A stretch of 49,514 nucleotides of DNA from Pelagibacteraceae bacterium AG-349-O05. Lineage in GTDB: Bacteria > Pseudomonadota > Alphaproteobacteria > Pelagibacterales > Pelagibacteraceae. This document shows, in pieces, positions 7,104 to 18,087 of the stretch; the first letter of the stretch is position 1; the number at the start of each line of letters is the position of its first letter. The position numbers and the translations under genes are program-made. Location of the stretch: positions 1-49,514 of the forward strand of contig QCDE01000008.1 in assembly GCA_003281005.1 (NCBI GenBank), given 5' to 3'. The notes under the pieces are model-generated. The model was not told where the DNA came from, made no database searches, and worked only from the letters and a program-made list of their open reading frames with translations.

Positions 7104-9641
7104 GTGGAAAGATATAATTTTAAATTAACAGAAGAAAAATGGCAAAAAATTTGGGAGGAAAATAAAACATTCTCAACAAAGATAGATAAAAGTAAAAAAA
7201 AATTTTATTGCCTTGAAATGTTTCCATACCCATCTGGTAAAATTCATATGGGTCATGTCAGAAATTATACCATTGGAGATGTATTAGCTAGATATAAGAT
7301 TCTTCAAGGATTCAATGTTCTTCATCCAATGGGTTGGGACTCTTTTGGAATGCCAGCAGAAAATGCGGCTAGACAAAATAATCTTGATCCAAAAACTTGG
7401 ACAGAAAAAAATATTTCAAAGATGAAATCACAGTTGAAAAAGCTGGGACTTTCTATTGATTGGGATAGAGAGATTTCTACCTGTTCAGACGAATACTACA
7501 AGCATCAGCAAGCTTTTTTTCTTGAACTCTTTGAAAAAAAATTAGTCTATAGAAAAGAAAATTATGTAAATTGGGATCCTGTTGATGAAACTGTACTTGC
7601 AAATGAGCAAGTTATTGATGGTAGAGGTTGGAGATCTGGCGCCGTTGTTGAAAGAAAAAAATTGAATCAATGGTTTTTTAACATCTCAAAATTTTCTCAA
7701 GATCTTTTAGATGGTCTAGATAATTTAGACTACTGGCCAAATAAAGTTAAAACAATGCAAAAAAATTGGATTGGAAAATCATTTGGGTGTGAAATAGATT
7801 TCAAAATAGAGGGTGATTTATCAGTAGATAGCATTAAGTGCTTTACAACAAGACCCGATACTCTATTTGGTTTTTCTTTTTTAGCTTTGTCACCAGACCA
7901 TGAAATTTCAAAATTATATAATGAAAATATTGATTTTATTAAATTTAAAGAAGAATGCTCAAAAATGGGTACCACAGAGGAAGCAATCGCAGTTGGAGAG
8001 AAAATAGGTTTCAAAACAAATCTTATGGCAATTAACCCCCTAAACCCAAAACTTAAGGTTCCAGTATATTTTGCAAATTTTGTATTAATGGATTACGGTT
8101 TTGGTGCAGTTTTTGGTTGTCCAGCGCATGATCAAAGAGATTTTGATTTTGCAAAAAAATATGATTTGGAAATTAAAACAGTTGTTAAACCATTTGACGA
8201 AAACGATGATTATCAAGTTAAAGATGAAGCGTATCCAGGACCTGGGATCATTATTAACTCTGATTTTCTTAATAATCTTCAAGCTCCAGATGATTCAGTT
8301 ATTGAAACCATTAAAATTTTAGAAAAAAAAAAATTAGGTAAAAAACAAATTAACTACCGATTAAAAGATTGGGGTGTTTCTAGACAAAGATACTGGGGGT
8401 GTCCAATACCTGTTGCTTACGATGAAAATGGAAATGTTCATTCAATTCCAAATTCTATGCTTCCTGTAAAACTTCCACAAAATATAAACCTAAATGTAAA
8501 GGGTAATCCTTTAGATAATCAAAAAGAATGGAAAGAAATTGTAATAGATGGAAAAAAGATGACCAGAGAAACTGACACACTAGATACGTTTGTTTGTTCA
8601 TCATGGTATTTTTTAAGATTTTGCTCACCAAAAGAAAAAAATTACGGTTTTAAACAAAACGATATAGATTATTGGATGCCTGTTGACCAATATATTGGTG
8701 GAGTAGAACATGCAATTTTACATCTTCTTTATTCAAGATTTTTTATGAGAGCAATTGGTTATAATAATAATAATTTTAATCTTACAGAGCCATTTTATGG
8801 GCTATTTACACAAGGTATGGTCTGTCATGAAACTTACAAAGATCCGGAAAATAACTGGGTAAGTCCTGAAGAAATACAGACTATAGACGGAAAAAAATAC
8901 TTAAAAAAAGATAAATTAAAATTAATCAAAGTCGGGCCCTCAGAATCAATGTCCAAATCAAAAAAAAATACAATAGACCCTGAAAATATTATTTCTAATT
9001 ACGGAGCTGATGCAGCTAGATTGTTTATATTATCTGACAGTCCTCCAGAAAAAGATGTTCAATGGTCAGAAGAGGGTATTGTTTCTTCATTTAAATTTGT
9101 GCAAAAATTATGGAATTTAAATTCTAAAATTTTACAAGAAATAAAAAAAGATCATCAAAAAGATTACGATAATGAAATTACTAAATTTACAAATAAGTTG
9201 ATAAAAAAAATAACTGATAATCTTGAGAATTTTAGTTACAACAAAATTATAGCAAATTTACACGAAATGCACTCTTTTCTACTTAAGAAAATAGAAAAAA
9301 AATATACGAAAAAAACATTAATTGAAAATTATAAAAGTATACTATTATTAATGTCTCCCGTTATACCGCATTTCACAAATGAATGTCTGGAAATAATTAA
9401 AATAAAAGGAGCAGTGACTTGGCCAAAATATAATGAAAATCTTATACAAGAGGATCAAATAAACATAGTGGTACAAATTAATGGTAAAAAAAGAGGATTA
9501 ATTAAATCAAAAAGAGATATTAACGAAATCGAATTGTTTGATAAGATCTTAGATGAAAGTACCATGAGTAAATATATTAAAGATAAAAAAATTCGTAAAA
9601 AAATTTTCGTCCCAAATAAATTAATTAATATACTAACCTAA
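7104..9641 (+). CDS. leuS: Leucyl-tRNA synthetase
   Basis: Class I synthetase charging tRNA-Leu, 845 residues, normal length. The HIGH-type motif is HMGH (48-51) in [14 protein letters not shown], and the KMSKS loop is SMSKS (about 615-619). The editing (CP1) domain is present with [19 protein letters not shown] and [19 protein letters not shown]. The C-terminal anticodon-binding helices end in the small domain [13 protein letters not shown]. The start is GTG at 7104; no ATG lies upstream of the conserved N-terminus [15 protein letters not shown]. It heads the leuS-lptE-holA unit, with lptE four bases downstream. Confidence 0.97.
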   Translation: MERYNFKLTEEKWQKIWEENKTFSTKIDKSKKKFYCLEMFPYPSGKIHMGHVRNYTIGDVLARYKILQGFNVLHPMGWDSFGMPAENAARQNNLDPKTWTEKNISKMKSQLKKLGLSIDWDREISTCSDEYYKHQQAFFLELFEKKLVYRKENYVNWDPVDETVLANEQVIDGRGWRSGAVVERKKLNQWFFNISKFSQDLLDGLDNLDYWPNKVKTMQKNWIGKSFGCEIDFKIEGDLSVDSIKCFTTRPDTLFGFSFLALSPDHEISKLYNENIDFIKFKEECSKMGTTEEAIAVGEKIGFKTNLMAINPLNPKLKVPVYFANFVLMDYGFGAVFGCPAHDQRDFDFAKKYDLEIKTVVKPFDENDDYQVKDEAYPGPGIIINSDFLNNLQAPDDSVIETIKILEKKKLGKKQINYRLKDWGVSRQRYWGCPIPVAYDENGNVHSIPNSMLPVKLPQNINLNVKGNPLDNQKEWKEIVIDGKKMTRETDTLDTFVCSSWYFLRFCSPKEKNYGFKQNDIDYWMPVDQYIGGVEHAILHLLYSRFFMRAIGYNNNNFNLTEPFYGLFTQGMVCHETYKDPENNWVSPEEIQTIDGKKYLKKDKLKLIKVGPSESMSKSKKNTIDPENIISNYGADAARLFILSDSPPEKDVQWSEEGIVSSFKFVQKLWNLNSKILQEIKKDHQKDYDNEITKFTNKLIKKITDNLENFSYNKIIANLHEMHSFLLKKIEKKYTKKTLIENYKSILLLMSPVIPHFTNECLEIIKIKGAVTWPKYNENLIQEDQINIVVQINGKKRGLIKSKRDINEIELFDKILDESTMSKYIKDKKIRKKIFVPNKLINILT

Positions 9642-9645
9642 AAAT

Positions 9646-10098
9646 ATGAAAAACAGAAGTTTGATACTATTATTGTTACTTTTATTTTTAACAAGTTGTG
9701 GATACATACCACTATATTCATCAAAAGAAAATAGATTAAATATTTCAGTAGAAAATTATGAGGGTGATAATGATATAAACTTTGAACTAATTTCTAAATT
9801 AAGAACACATAAAAATTTAAATACTGAAGAATTTAAAATTAAGATTAAAACAGATTACAAGAAAACTGATCTATCAAAAGATATTACGGGTAAAATTCAA
9901 GATTATGAACTTACTATATCATCAACTTTTGAAGTTAATTATTCAGATACTACGAGAAATTTTACGGTGAAAGAAACCTTTACCATGAAAAATCTTGAAG
10001 ATGATTTTGAAGAAAGAAATTATGAAAAAACAATAAAAGAAAATTTAGCAAATTCAATTTATCAAAAACTTATGATACAAATGTTAAAATTTGAATGA
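9646..10098 (+). CDS. lptE: LPS-assembly lipoprotein LptE-like
   Basis: A 150-residue lipoprotein. The signal ends LLLLFLTSC (lipobox Cys18), followed by GYIPLYS, the LptE-type start (CGYxPLY). Length and position between leuS and holA are those of LptE, which plugs the LptD barrel and delivers lipopolysaccharide to the outer leaflet. Downstream sequence diverges strongly, as is usual for this family. Its stop overlaps the holA start as ATGA. Confidence 0.82.
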   Translation: MKNRSLILLLLLLFLTSCGYIPLYSSKENRLNISVENYEGDNDINFELISKLRTHKNLNTEEFKIKIKTDYKKTDLSKDITGKIQDYELTISSTFEVNYSDTTRNFTVKETFTMKNLEDDFEERNYEKTIKENLANSIYQKLMIQMLKFE

Positions 10099-11087
10099 TT
10101 GTTAAAAATTTTGAAATAAATAAATTAAATTTTAATCTTAAGAAAATATTCTTACTTTACGGAAAAAATGAAGGTCTTAAAAATGAGACAATCAGATTAA
10201 TAATTAAAAATAGAAAGAATATAAATTTTTATGAGGAAAAAGAAATTATAGAAAATGTAGATTTCTTTATGGAAACAATAATGTCTAAATCTCTTTTTGA
10301 TAATGAAAAAACAATAATCATAAAAAGAGTAACAGATAAGTTTTTAAGTATCATCAATGAGATAAAAGAAAAAAATTTAGATGATTTAACTATTATTGTT
10401 AATGCTGAGAATTTAGATAAAAAATCCAAAATAAGAAATTTTTTTGAAAAAGATAAAGATCTAGTATGCGTTCCATTTTATCCTGATACGGAACAAAATT
10501 TATCTAAAATAGCATACAATTTCTTAAAAGAAAAAAAAATTTTAATATCTTCGTCAAATATAAACTTAATAGTTAGTAAATGTAATGGAGATCGTGAAAT
10601 ATTATTAAATGAGCTCAGTAAGCTTGAATATTATAATAAAAATGGAAAAAAATTAACGACAGAAAACATTTTAAAACTTATTAATATAATCGAAAATCAT
10701 AGTATATCTGAATTAGTTGACAATTGCTTAGCAAAAAATAAAAAAAAAATAATAACTATTTTAAATGAGAACAATTTTAATAATGAAGATAATATTCTTA
10801 TTATTAGGACTTTTTTAAATAAAACAAAAAAAATTCAAAAACTATGTAATGAATTTGAAAATAACAAAAATATTGAATTAACAATATCTTCAGCTAAACC
10901 ACCTATTTTTTGGAAAGATAAGATAATTGTTAAACAGCAATTACTTAAATGGAATTCAAAAAGTATTAAAAAATTAATTTACAAAATAAGTGAACTTGAG
11001 CTTCTATCTAAAACTAATATTTACAACTCTATCAACCTTATTAACAACTTTATTTTTGAAATAGCTAGTTCAGAAACTAATAATTAG
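10095..11087 (+). CDS. holA: DNA polymerase III delta subunit
   Basis: A 330-residue clamp-loader subunit that opens the beta clamp. N-terminal KKIFLLYGKNEGLKNETI matches the family's LLYGxDxGL start, followed by ETIMSKSLFDNEKTIIIKRV and LTIIVNAENLDKKSKIRNFFEK. The pattern NGDREILLNELSKLEYY is the delta 'GD...L..EL.KL' motif in the middle AAA+-like lid domain. C-terminal helices PPIFWKDKIIVKQQLLKW are typical. ATG overlaps the lptE stop. It ends convergently, overlapping parB by 11 bp. Confidence 0.93.
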   Translation: MIVKNFEINKLNFNLKKIFLLYGKNEGLKNETIRLIIKNRKNINFYEEKEIIENVDFFMETIMSKSLFDNEKTIIIKRVTDKFLSIINEIKEKNLDDLTIIVNAENLDKKSKIRNFFEKDKDLVCVPFYPDTEQNLSKIAYNFLKEKKILISSSNINLIVSKCNGDREILLNELSKLEYYNKNGKKLTTENILKLINIIENHSISELVDNCLAKNKKKIITILNENNFNNEDNILIIRTFLNKTKKIQKLCNEFENNKNIELTISSAKPPIFWKDKIIVKQQLLKWNSKSIKKLIYKISELELLSKTNIYNSINLINNFIFEIASSETNN

Positions 11088-11919
11088 TCTTTATAGCATC
11101 AATAATTTTATTTAATTGATCTAAATCCTTATACTCAAAACTTATTTTACCCTTATTTCTTTTATTATTTTTTATATCAACATTTAGACCAATTTTATTT
11201 GAAATTGATAATTCTAATGCAATAATATTTGTATCTTTAGAATTACTAGATTTTTGTTTTTTATTCTTGAAAATTTTAACAAAATTTTCTGACTGTCTAA
11301 CAGAGAGTTTTTTCTCTATAATTTTGTTGGCTACAAAACTTGCATTATTTAGTCCAACTAATATTTTTGCATGGCCAGCAGTGATTTTTTGAGTTTCAAT
11401 TAGCTTAATTATATCATTTGGTAAAGTTAAAAGTCTTAAAGAATTAGTTATATGACTTCTACTTTTACCAATAAATTTTGATACTTTTTCTTGATCATAA
11501 GAAAATTCATCAATCAATCTTTTGTATCCTTGAGCCTCCTCTAAAGGATTTAAATCATGTCTTTGAACATTTTCAACAATTGCAAACTCTAAAGATTTTA
11601 AATCATCTGCTTCTGTAATTACTACTGGTACATCATGAAGACCAGCTCTTTGAGCTGCCAACCATCTTCTTTCACCAGCAATTATTTCGAATTTTGCTTT
11701 AAGATCGTTTGATCTTCTAACTATGATTGGCTGAATCATTCCTCTTTCTTTGATCGAATTTGTTAATTCATCTAAGGTAGTTTCATCAAATATTTTTCTT
11801 GGCTGATATTTGTTAGGAACTAAATCACTTATAGCTATCTGGTTTTTTTTTTGCTCTATTTTTGTTTCACCTATTAATGAAGATAAGCCTCTACCTAAAC
11901 CTTTTTTGATTTTTTCCAT
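11077..11919 (-). CDS. parB: Chromosome-partitioning CTPase ParB
   Basis: A 280-residue parS-binding, CTP-dependent clamp protein for origin segregation. The N-terminal GLGRGLSSLIGE is the ParA-stimulating segment. The CTP-binding core contains PNKYQPRKIFDE, ERGMIQPIIVRR and GERRWLAAQRAGL (box II, residues 82-94). Then come NPLEEAQGYKRLIDEF and the helix-turn-helix KVSKFIGKSRSHITNSLRLL. Box II normally reads GERRxRA; here the third Arg is Leu87. The C-terminal dimer domain ends KIIDAIKTNY. It directly follows parA, overlapping its stop by one base, and a perfect parS lies about 1.4 kb upstream in rsmG. Confidence 0.96.
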   Translation of the reverse strand: MEKIKKGLGRGLSSLIGETKIEQKKNQIAISDLVPNKYQPRKIFDETTLDELTNSIKERGMIQPIIVRRSNDLKAKFEIIAGERRWLAAQRAGLHDVPVVITEADDLKSLEFAIVENVQRHDLNPLEEAQGYKRLIDEFSYDQEKVSKFIGKSRSHITNSLRLLTLPNDIIKLIETQKITAGHAKILVGLNNASFVANKIIEKKLSVRQSENFVKIFKNKKQKSSNSKDTNIIALELSISNKIGLNVDIKNNKRNKGKISFEYKDLDQLNKIIDAIKTNY

Positions 11920-12713
11920 TACGCGGCACTTCCCACTGATGCTTCTTGATTAATAAATTCGTCAGTAAAACTAAAATATGATTTACTTCCAGGACACGAT
12001 TTGTCGTAAATTAAAACTGGCATTCCATGTGAGGGTGCTTCAGACAATCTAACATTTCTAGGTATGACTGTTGAGTAAACTTTTTCGACAAAATAGTCTC
12101 TTGCTTCTTTCTCAACTTGAGATGAAAGCTTGTTTCTTTTGTCATACATGGTTAAAAGTATCCCTCTGATTTTCAAATCAGGATTTAAGCTGACTTTTAT
12201 CCTTTCAATTGTTTTCATGAGCTGAGTTAAACCCTCTAAGGCAAAAAATTCAGTCTGCAAGGGTACCAAAAGAGAATTAGAGCTTACTAAAGCCATTACT
12301 GTAAGAAGGCTCAAAGAAGGAGGACAGTCTATTAAGATATAATCATATAATCCCCTAGAACTGTTTAAATATGCGGCTAATTTAGTCTTTAATATGAAGG
12401 CTCTATTACCATCGTCTGCTGTCTCTAGCTCTAGTCCGGATAGGTCTACATTAGAAGTGATAATGTCTAAATTTTCGAATTGTGTTTTTTTTATTACTTC
12501 ATTAATTTCTTTAGTTCCGTTTAGCACACCATAAATAGTGCCACTAGAGTTTTCCATGTTGGATAATCCTAGACCTGTTGTTGCATTTCCTTGAGGGTCC
12601 AAGTCAATTACTAAAATTTTCTTATTGTGTTGAGATAATCCAGCAGCAAGATTGATCACTGTAGTAGTTTTGCCTACCCCACCCTTTTGATTTATGACAG
12701 AAATAATTTGCAT
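11919..12713 (-). CDS. parA: Chromosome-partitioning ATPase ParA
   Basis: A deviant Walker-A ATPase of 264 residues that drives ParB-parS complexes. The P-loop is KGGVGKTTT near residue 10, followed by LLVIDLDPQGNATTGLG-type Walker A' (VIDLDPQGNATTGLG), the Walker B DYILIDCPPSLSLLTVMAL, and RGILLTMYD. The C-terminal IPRNVRLSEAPSHGMPVLIYD is diagnostic of chromosomal ParA/Soj. Order rsmG-parA-parB is the standard alphaproteobacterial arrangement. Confidence 0.97.
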   Translation of the reverse strand: MQIISVINQKGGVGKTTTVINLAAGLSQHNKKILVIDLDPQGNATTGLGLSNMENSSGTIYGVLNGTKEINEVIKKTQFENLDIITSNVDLSGLELETADDGNRAFILKTKLAAYLNSSRGLYDYILIDCPPSLSLLTVMALVSSNSLLVPLQTEFFALEGLTQLMKTIERIKVSLNPDLKIRGILLTMYDKRNKLSSQVEKEARDYFVEKVYSTVIPRNVRLSEAPSHGMPVLIYDKSCPGSKSYFSFTDEFINQEASVGSAA

Positions 12714-12734
12714 TTAATTTTTTTTATAATCAAT

Positions 12735-13379
12735 TTAATTTTTTTTCTTTATTTTTTTAATATTTATCAAAAATGAATCTCCGTTTGTTAGACTTTTTTT
12801 TTCTGTGTAGTCCAAGTTCCAATTTTTTTTAGAATTTTCAAAAATTTTTTTTCCATTTTTTCCCATAAAGAAAATTAAGTTTTTATATTTTGAAAAATTT
12901 TCATATACTAAATCTAAAACAACTGGCATTGGTTTAAATGCTCTAGACATTATTGTTCCTGTTTCTAAATTTCTTATTTCAAAAATATTTTTTTGAAAAA
13001 TTTTTGTATTTAATTTTAATTTTTCTGAAACTTCTTTTAAAAAATGGCTTTTATGATAGCTTTTTTCGTATAAATGAACATTCATCTTATTTTTCATATT
13101 TTTTAGTATAATTGCCATAATAATGCCTGGAAAACCGCCACCTGAACCTAAATCTGTGGTTGTATTACTATTTAAGTCAACAAAATCAATAATTTGAGCA
13201 GAATCGATAATATGACGGTTAATTATTGCCTTTTTTGATGCTGTATTTTGGCTGATTATGTTGATTTTTTTATTTCTTTCAATGATCATAGATATATAGT
13301 TTTCAAAGTCTAAAAATGTTTCACGTGAAACATTTAAGTGATTGATTCTAGAATAAGAATTTAAAATTTCTTGATCCAT
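12735..13379 (-). CDS. rsmG: 16S rRNA (guanine527-N7)-methyltransferase
   Basis: A 214-residue SAM-dependent enzyme (GidB) methylating G527 of 16S rRNA. The N-terminal NVSRETFLDFENYISMI is the usual lead-in. TTDLGSGGGFPGIIMAI is the SAM-binding glycine loop, followed by HLYEKSYHKSHFLKEV and IMSRAFKPM. The codons for N16-T21 contain a perfect 16-bp parS palindrome, so the DNA here serves two functions. The start overlaps the mnmG stop by one base; parA lies 21 bp downstream. Confidence 0.94.
   Translation of the reverse strand: MDQEILNSYSRINHLNVSRETFLDFENYISMIIERNKKINIISQNTASKKAIINRHIIDSAQIIDFVDLNSNTTTDLGSGGGFPGIIMAIILKNMKNKMNVHLYEKSYHKSHFLKEVSEKLKLNTKIFQKNIFEIRNLETGTIMSRAFKPMPVVLDLVYENFSKYKNLIFFMGKNGKKIFENSKKNWNLDYTEKKSLTNGDSFLINIKKIKKKN
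13317..13332. other. parS centromere site (perfect 16-bp palindrome)
   Basis: TGTTTCACGTGAAACA is identical to the consensus bacterial parS bound by chromosomal ParB. It lies within rsmG codons 16-21 (N-V-S-R-E-T) and about 7.3 kb from the candidate origin. This is the right distance and gene setting for an alphaproteobacterial centromere, with parA and parB next door. Confidence 0.95.
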
Positions 13380-15250
13380 TAAGCTATATGCTTAATAGAC
13401 TTTCTTTTGACGTGTGACAACAAAATATATACTGCTGCTGGAGTTATTCCATCAATTCTAAGAGCTTGACCCATAGTTTTTGGTTTAACTTCCTTAAATT
13501 TGGCTTTTACTTCATTAGACAAGCCTGATAATTCATCATAATTAATTTTATCAGGAATAATTAAGTTTTCATCCCTTTTAAATGCTAAAATATCAGCTTT
13601 TTGCTTCTTTAAATATCCCCTATAATGAGCATTGATTTCTATTTGCTCATCAATTTCTTTGGAAAAAAATGGTATATTTGACCATATTTCTCTAATTTTA
13701 CTCATATTTACATTTTTTTGAGTTAAAACTTCATTAGATGACCTCAATATTCCATCTTTTGCTACTTTTATTCCAAATTTCTCTGCCTCAGATGGAGAGA
13801 TTTTAGATTCATTCATTTTTATACTTATTTGGTTAATTTGTTTAAATTTATTTAAATATATATCTTTTCTGCTTGCGCCTATTAAACCAATATCTATTCC
13901 CTTAGCTGTTAACCTCTGATCTGCATTATCAGATCTCAAACTTAATCTATATTCTGCTCTCGATGTAAACATTCGGTATGGTTCAGCAACTCCTTTAGTG
14001 ACTAAATCATCGATCATTACTCCTATATAAGCATCAGATCTATCGAGAATAAAAGGTTCAGATTTTTTAAAAGATAGAGCAGCATTTATCCCGGCTATAA
14101 GACCCTGAGCTGCCGCTTCCTCATAACCTGTTGTTCCATTTATCTGACCTGCAAGGTATAGATTACTAATCTTCTTAGTCTCAAGTGTTAAAAATAGCTC
14201 CCTCGGATCTATATAGTCATATTCTATGGCATATCCTGGTCTTATAATTGATACATTTTCTAAACCATTGATATTATTACATATTTCATGTTGAACATCA
14301 GCTGGCAGTGATGTGGAGATCCCATTTGGGTAAATTGTATGGTCATTTAGGCCTTCTGGCTCTAAAAATATCTGATGCCGACCCTTATCAGCAAATTTTA
14401 CTATCTTGTCTTCAATGGATGGGCAGTATCTAGGTCCAACTCCTTGTATTCTACCAGAGTAAATAGCACTCTTAGATAAATTCTTTTCAATAATTTTATG
14501 AACCTTATCGTTAGTATAAGTCATACGACATGAAACTTGTTTGTTAATATTTTTTTTAGTTAAGAAAGAAAAAAAATAAGGATCATCGTCTGCAAACTGC
14601 TCTTCTAAATTTTCGTAATTAATTGTTCTTGAGTCAAGTCGGGGAGGGGTTCCTGTTTTTAATCTTCCTATTTTAAAATTGTATTTTTCTAATTGTTCAC
14701 TTAATCCTGTTGAAGGTTTCTCATCATATCTTCCAGCGGGTGTTTTTTCATTACCTATATGTATCAAACCATTTAAAAATGTGCCCGTTGTTAGTATTAA
14801 CTTAGAGCATAAAACTTTTTTACCTTCTTTAGTTATAAAGCCAGTTATTGTGTTTTTGTCAAAAATAAACCTGATTACTGGATCAGAAAAAATGCTTAAA
14901 TTACAGTAATTTACAAGTTTTTCTTGCATATATTTACGATATAATGACCTATCAGATTGAGTTCTTGGTCCTCTTACTGCTGGGCCTCTACTTCTATTTA
15001 ATAGTCTAAATTGTATACCCGATTTATCTGCAACCTCTCCCATAACACCATCAAGAGCATCTATTTCTCTTACTAAATGACCTTTACCCAAACCACCTAT
15101 TGCTGGGTTACAAGACATCTCTCCAATCGTTTCTATTTTATGAGTATACAAAGCGGTGTTAACACCTAGTCGTGCAGAAGCTGCAGCTGCTTCACAACCA
15201 GCATGACCACCACCTATTACCACAACATCAAATGATAAATCATTTTTCAT
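13379..15250 (-). CDS. mnmG: tRNA uridine-34 carboxymethylaminomethyl enzyme MnmG
   Basis: A 623-residue FAD-dependent partner of MnmE (GidA) that installs cmnm5U at the tRNA wobble position. FAD loop [20 protein letters not shown] at the N-terminus (residues 9-28), then [37 protein letters not shown] and [14 protein letters not shown]. The C-terminal helical domain ends with [19 protein letters not shown], a strongly conserved block. Length is standard. It precedes rsmG in the same unit; 117 bp separate it from mnmE upstream. Confidence 0.97.
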   Translation of the reverse strand: MKNDLSFDVVVIGGGHAGCEAAAASARLGVNTALYTHKIETIGEMSCNPAIGGLGKGHLVREIDALDGVMGEVADKSGIQFRLLNRSRGPAVRGPRTQSDRSLYRKYMQEKLVNYCNLSIFSDPVIRFIFDKNTITGFITKEGKKVLCSKLILTTGTFLNGLIHIGNEKTPAGRYDEKPSTGLSEQLEKYNFKIGRLKTGTPPRLDSRTINYENLEEQFADDDPYFFSFLTKKNINKQVSCRMTYTNDKVHKIIEKNLSKSAIYSGRIQGVGPRYCPSIEDKIVKFADKGRHQIFLEPEGLNDHTIYPNGISTSLPADVQHEICNNINGLENVSIIRPGYAIEYDYIDPRELFLTLETKKISNLYLAGQINGTTGYEEAAAQGLIAGINAALSFKKSEPFILDRSDAYIGVMIDDLVTKGVAEPYRMFTSRAEYRLSLRSDNADQRLTAKGIDIGLIGASRKDIYLNKFKQINQISIKMNESKISPSEAEKFGIKVAKDGILRSSNEVLTQKNVNMSKIREIWSNIPFFSKEIDEQIEINAHYRGYLKKQKADILAFKRDENLIIPDKINYDELSGLSNEVKAKFKEVKPKTMGQALRIDGITPAAVYILLSHVKRKSIKHIA

Positions 15251-15367
15251 AAGCTAAATTTATAACTGATTATTATATTTACAAGATCCGTATATTTTTG
15301 CTTAAATAAGCTTTAATTATCAACGATTTTTAGAAAAAAAAGGCCTAAAAACAAGGAAAATGTGGTA
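15251..15367. other. Intergenic region between mnmE and mnmG
   Basis: A 117-bp AT-rich spacer between two same-strand genes. I see no convincing hairpin terminator, open reading frame or promoter. It may hold an internal promoter for mnmG-rsmG-parAB, but nothing in the sequence proves it. Confidence 0.3.
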
Positions 15368-16699
15368 TTATTTACCTACACAAAAATCATTGAAAATACT
15401 ACCTAATATCTCTTCTACATCTACTTTTCCAACAATCATGCCAAGATGCCTAGTGGCTAATCTTAAATCTTCTGCGGCTTTATCAAAATCTTCAACTTCA
15501 TTCTTTTTTTTAAAATTATTAAGATGTTCTAAACACTGTTCAAGATGTTGTCTATGTCGTTCTCTGGTAATTAAAATATCATCAGTTGTTATAAATTTAT
15601 TTTTTAAATTATTTTTTATTTTTGAAATTAATTCATCAATATTTAAATTTTCTTTAATTGAAATTAATACATGATTTAATTTTTTGATCTCAGGATTAAT
15701 TTCCCCTTCCAATAAATCTGATTTATTTATAACCAAAATCGCATTTTCATCTAATAAACTCTTCAAAACATCTGTAAAATCAAGGCTTTTTGTGTCTACC
15801 ACTACAAGCTTCAAATCAGCTTCTTCAGCTCTATTTAAAGATAATTTAATACCTTTTTTTTCTATTTCATCTTTAGAGTCTCTTATACCTGCAGTGTCAG
15901 ATATAATTACTGGATAACCATCTATACTAAGATGAGTTTCAATTACATCTCTTGTTGTTCCTGCAACCTCTGAGACTATTGCAACATCTCTTTTTGATAA
16001 ATAATTTATTAGACTAGATTTACCTGCATTGGTAGGTCCAAGAATTGCAATCTTAAAACCTTCTCTTATTCTTTCTCCAACCCTTTGATCATTTAAAATT
16101 TTTTCAATATTTTTTAAAACATCATCAGAACTTTTTTTAATTTCTCCTAAAATATCATTTGGCAAATCTTCATCTGGAAAATCTATTTTTGCTTCAACAT
16201 GAGATAAAATTTTTAAAAGTTTTTCTCTTAAAAAATTAAATTGATCAGCAGATTTTCCATTCATGATTTTAATCGCTTGCTGTCTTTGAATTTCAGTTTC
16301 AGAAGAAATTAAATCTGAAACGCTCTCAGCTTTAAGCAAATTTATTTTTCCATTTAGAAAAGCAAGTTTAGTAAACTCACCTGGCTCTGCTAGCCGGCAA
16401 TTTTTAATTTTTGAAATAGAAGTGTGAAGAGCATCAATTACGGCCTTACTTCCATGCACCTGTATTTCGGCCATATCTTCACCTGTGTAGCTCTCAGGCC
16501 CGGGAAACCATAGTATTATGCCTTCATCAATTAGCTCAGAAGTGTTGATTTTGTTGATTTTTCGGAGAGTTGCTACTCTTGGTTTAGGAACATTTTTGCC
16601 TGTTAGTAATTCAATTGCTTTAGCGGTTTCTTGTCCTGAAATTCTTACAACAGCAATACCAGATACCCCGGGTCCACTCGATAATGCATAAATTGTCAT
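15368..16699 (-). CDS. mnmE: tRNA modification GTPase MnmE
   Basis: A 443-residue potassium-activated GTPase (TrmE) acting with MnmG on tRNA U34. The N-terminal folate-binding domain starts IYALSSGPGVSGIAVVRISG. The helical domain encloses a Ras-like G domain: G1 GPTNAGKSS (221-229), G2 AGTTRDVIE, G3 SDTAGIRDS and G4 INKSD. The chain ends with CVGK, the catalytic C(I/V)GK tail that is essential for modification, so the protein is complete. It lies 59 bp after rho. Confidence 0.97.
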   Translation of the reverse strand: MTIYALSSGPGVSGIAVVRISGQETAKAIELLTGKNVPKPRVATLRKINKINTSELIDEGIILWFPGPESYTGEDMAEIQVHGSKAVIDALHTSISKIKNCRLAEPGEFTKLAFLNGKINLLKAESVSDLISSETEIQRQQAIKIMNGKSADQFNFLREKLLKILSHVEAKIDFPDEDLPNDILGEIKKSSDDVLKNIEKILNDQRVGERIREGFKIAILGPTNAGKSSLINYLSKRDVAIVSEVAGTTRDVIETHLSIDGYPVIISDTAGIRDSKDEIEKKGIKLSLNRAEEADLKLVVVDTKSLDFTDVLKSLLDENAILVINKSDLLEGEINPEIKKLNHVLISIKENLNIDELISKIKNNLKNKFITTDDILITRERHRQHLEQCLEHLNNFKKKNEVEDFDKAAEDLRLATRHLGMIVGKVDVEEILGSIFNDFCVGK

Positions 16700-16758
16700 T
16701 CCAAGATTATATCTTCAAATTTACGTCTCTGTAAAACTTAAAATAGTAATGAAAATTT

Positions 16759-18027
16759 TTAAGCTGGTTTATTCATTGAGTTAAAGAACTCAGCATTATT
16801 TTTCGTATCTTTTAATTTAGAATTTATAAATTCAATAGCATCCATAGTTCCCATTGGAGCAATTATCCTTCTAAGCACATTCATTTTTTGTAAATCATTT
16901 TTATCAAACAAAAGTTCTTCTCTTCTTGTGCCTGATTTTGTTATGTCAATTGCTGGGTATATTCTTTTATCTGCGATTTTTCTATCTAGTATTGTTTCAC
17001 TATTACCTGTTCCTTTAAATTCTTCGAAAATTACTTCATCCATTCTACTTCCTGTATCAATTAAAGCTGTAGAAATAATTGTTAATGAGCCCCCCTCTTC
17101 AATATTTCTTGCTGCACCAAAAAATCTTTTGGGTCTCTGAAGTGCATTTGCGTCAACACCCCCTGTTAAAACTTTTCCTGAACTTGGTATAACTGCATTA
17201 TATGCTCTTCCTAATCGTGTTATAGAATCTAACAAAATAATTACATCTTTTTTGTGTTCAGTTAGTCTTTTGGCTTTTTCAATGACCATTTCAGCCACTG
17301 CAACGTGCCTTTGAGCTGGTTCGTCAAAAGTAGAACTAATTACCTCGCCTTTTACGGTTCTTTGCATGTCTGTTACTTCTTCTGGTCGCTCATCAATCAG
17401 CAACACCATCAGGTAACATTCTGGATAATTTTTAGCTATTGAGTTTGCTATGCTTTGCAAAATCATTGTTTTTCCGGCCTTAGGTGGAGAAATAATTATA
17501 GATCTTTGTCCTTTACCGATTGGGCTAACTAGGTCAATAAGTCTTGGAGTCAAATCTTGTTTTTTTTCAACTTTTGCAGTTTCAACTTCCATCACTAATT
17601 GTTTATCTGGATATAGCGGTGTTAAATTATCAAATGCAATTTTATGTCTTGCTTTTTCTGGTTCCTCAAAATTTATTTTACTAACTTGTAAGAGCGCAAA
17701 ATATCTTTCACCTTCTTTAGGGGCTCGTACTGGTCCCTCGACAGTATCTCCAGTCCTCAAACCAAATTTTCTAATTTGACTTGGGCTAACATATATATCA
17801 TCGGGTCCTGGAAGATAGTTTGATTCCATTGCTCTTAAAAAACCAAATCCGTCTTGTAATAATTGCAAAACACCGGCACCTGTTATTTCCTCTTTTTCAG
17901 CAACTTTTTTAAGTATTGCAAAAAGTATTTCTTGTTTCCTTAGTGTACTAGCATTTTCTATACCAAGTTCTTCTGCCTGAGTAATAAGCTGTTCAGATGA
18001 TTTTAATTTTAATTCTTGAATATTCAT
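16759..18027 (-). CDS. rho: Transcription termination factor Rho
   Basis: Hexameric RNA helicase of 422 residues. The N-terminal Rho_N helices lead into the cold-shock-like RNA-binding domain ([36 protein letters not shown]). The ATPase core has the P-loop PPKAGKTMI (about 181-189), [13 protein letters not shown] (Walker B and Q-loop region) and [21 protein letters not shown] with the R-loop. No long insertion is present. Located in the rho-mnmE-mnmG run of the origin-proximal left arm. Confidence 0.97.
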   Translation of the reverse strand: MNIQELKLKSSEQLITQAEELGIENASTLRKQEILFAILKKVAEKEEITGAGVLQLLQDGFGFLRAMESNYLPGPDDIYVSPSQIRKFGLRTGDTVEGPVRAPKEGERYFALLQVSKINFEEPEKARHKIAFDNLTPLYPDKQLVMEVETAKVEKKQDLTPRLIDLVSPIGKGQRSIIISPPKAGKTMILQSIANSIAKNYPECYLMVLLIDERPEEVTDMQRTVKGEVISSTFDEPAQRHVAVAEMVIEKAKRLTEHKKDVIILLDSITRLGRAYNAVIPSSGKVLTGGVDANALQRPKRFFGAARNIEEGGSLTIISTALIDTGSRMDEVIFEEFKGTGNSETILDRKIADKRIYPAIDITKSGTRREELLFDKNDLQKMNVLRRIIAPMGTMDAIEFINSKLKDTKNNAEFFNSMNKPA

Positions 18028-18087
18028 GATTGTTTTTTTGATAAGGACTTATCAATTACCTGTAATATATATGCTAATGTTGTTATT

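Noticed and set aside
13379..18027. Long plus-strand frames opposite mnmG, mnmE and rho
   Set aside because: They are antisense shadows of strongly conserved genes, with no ribosome sites or recognisable domains.
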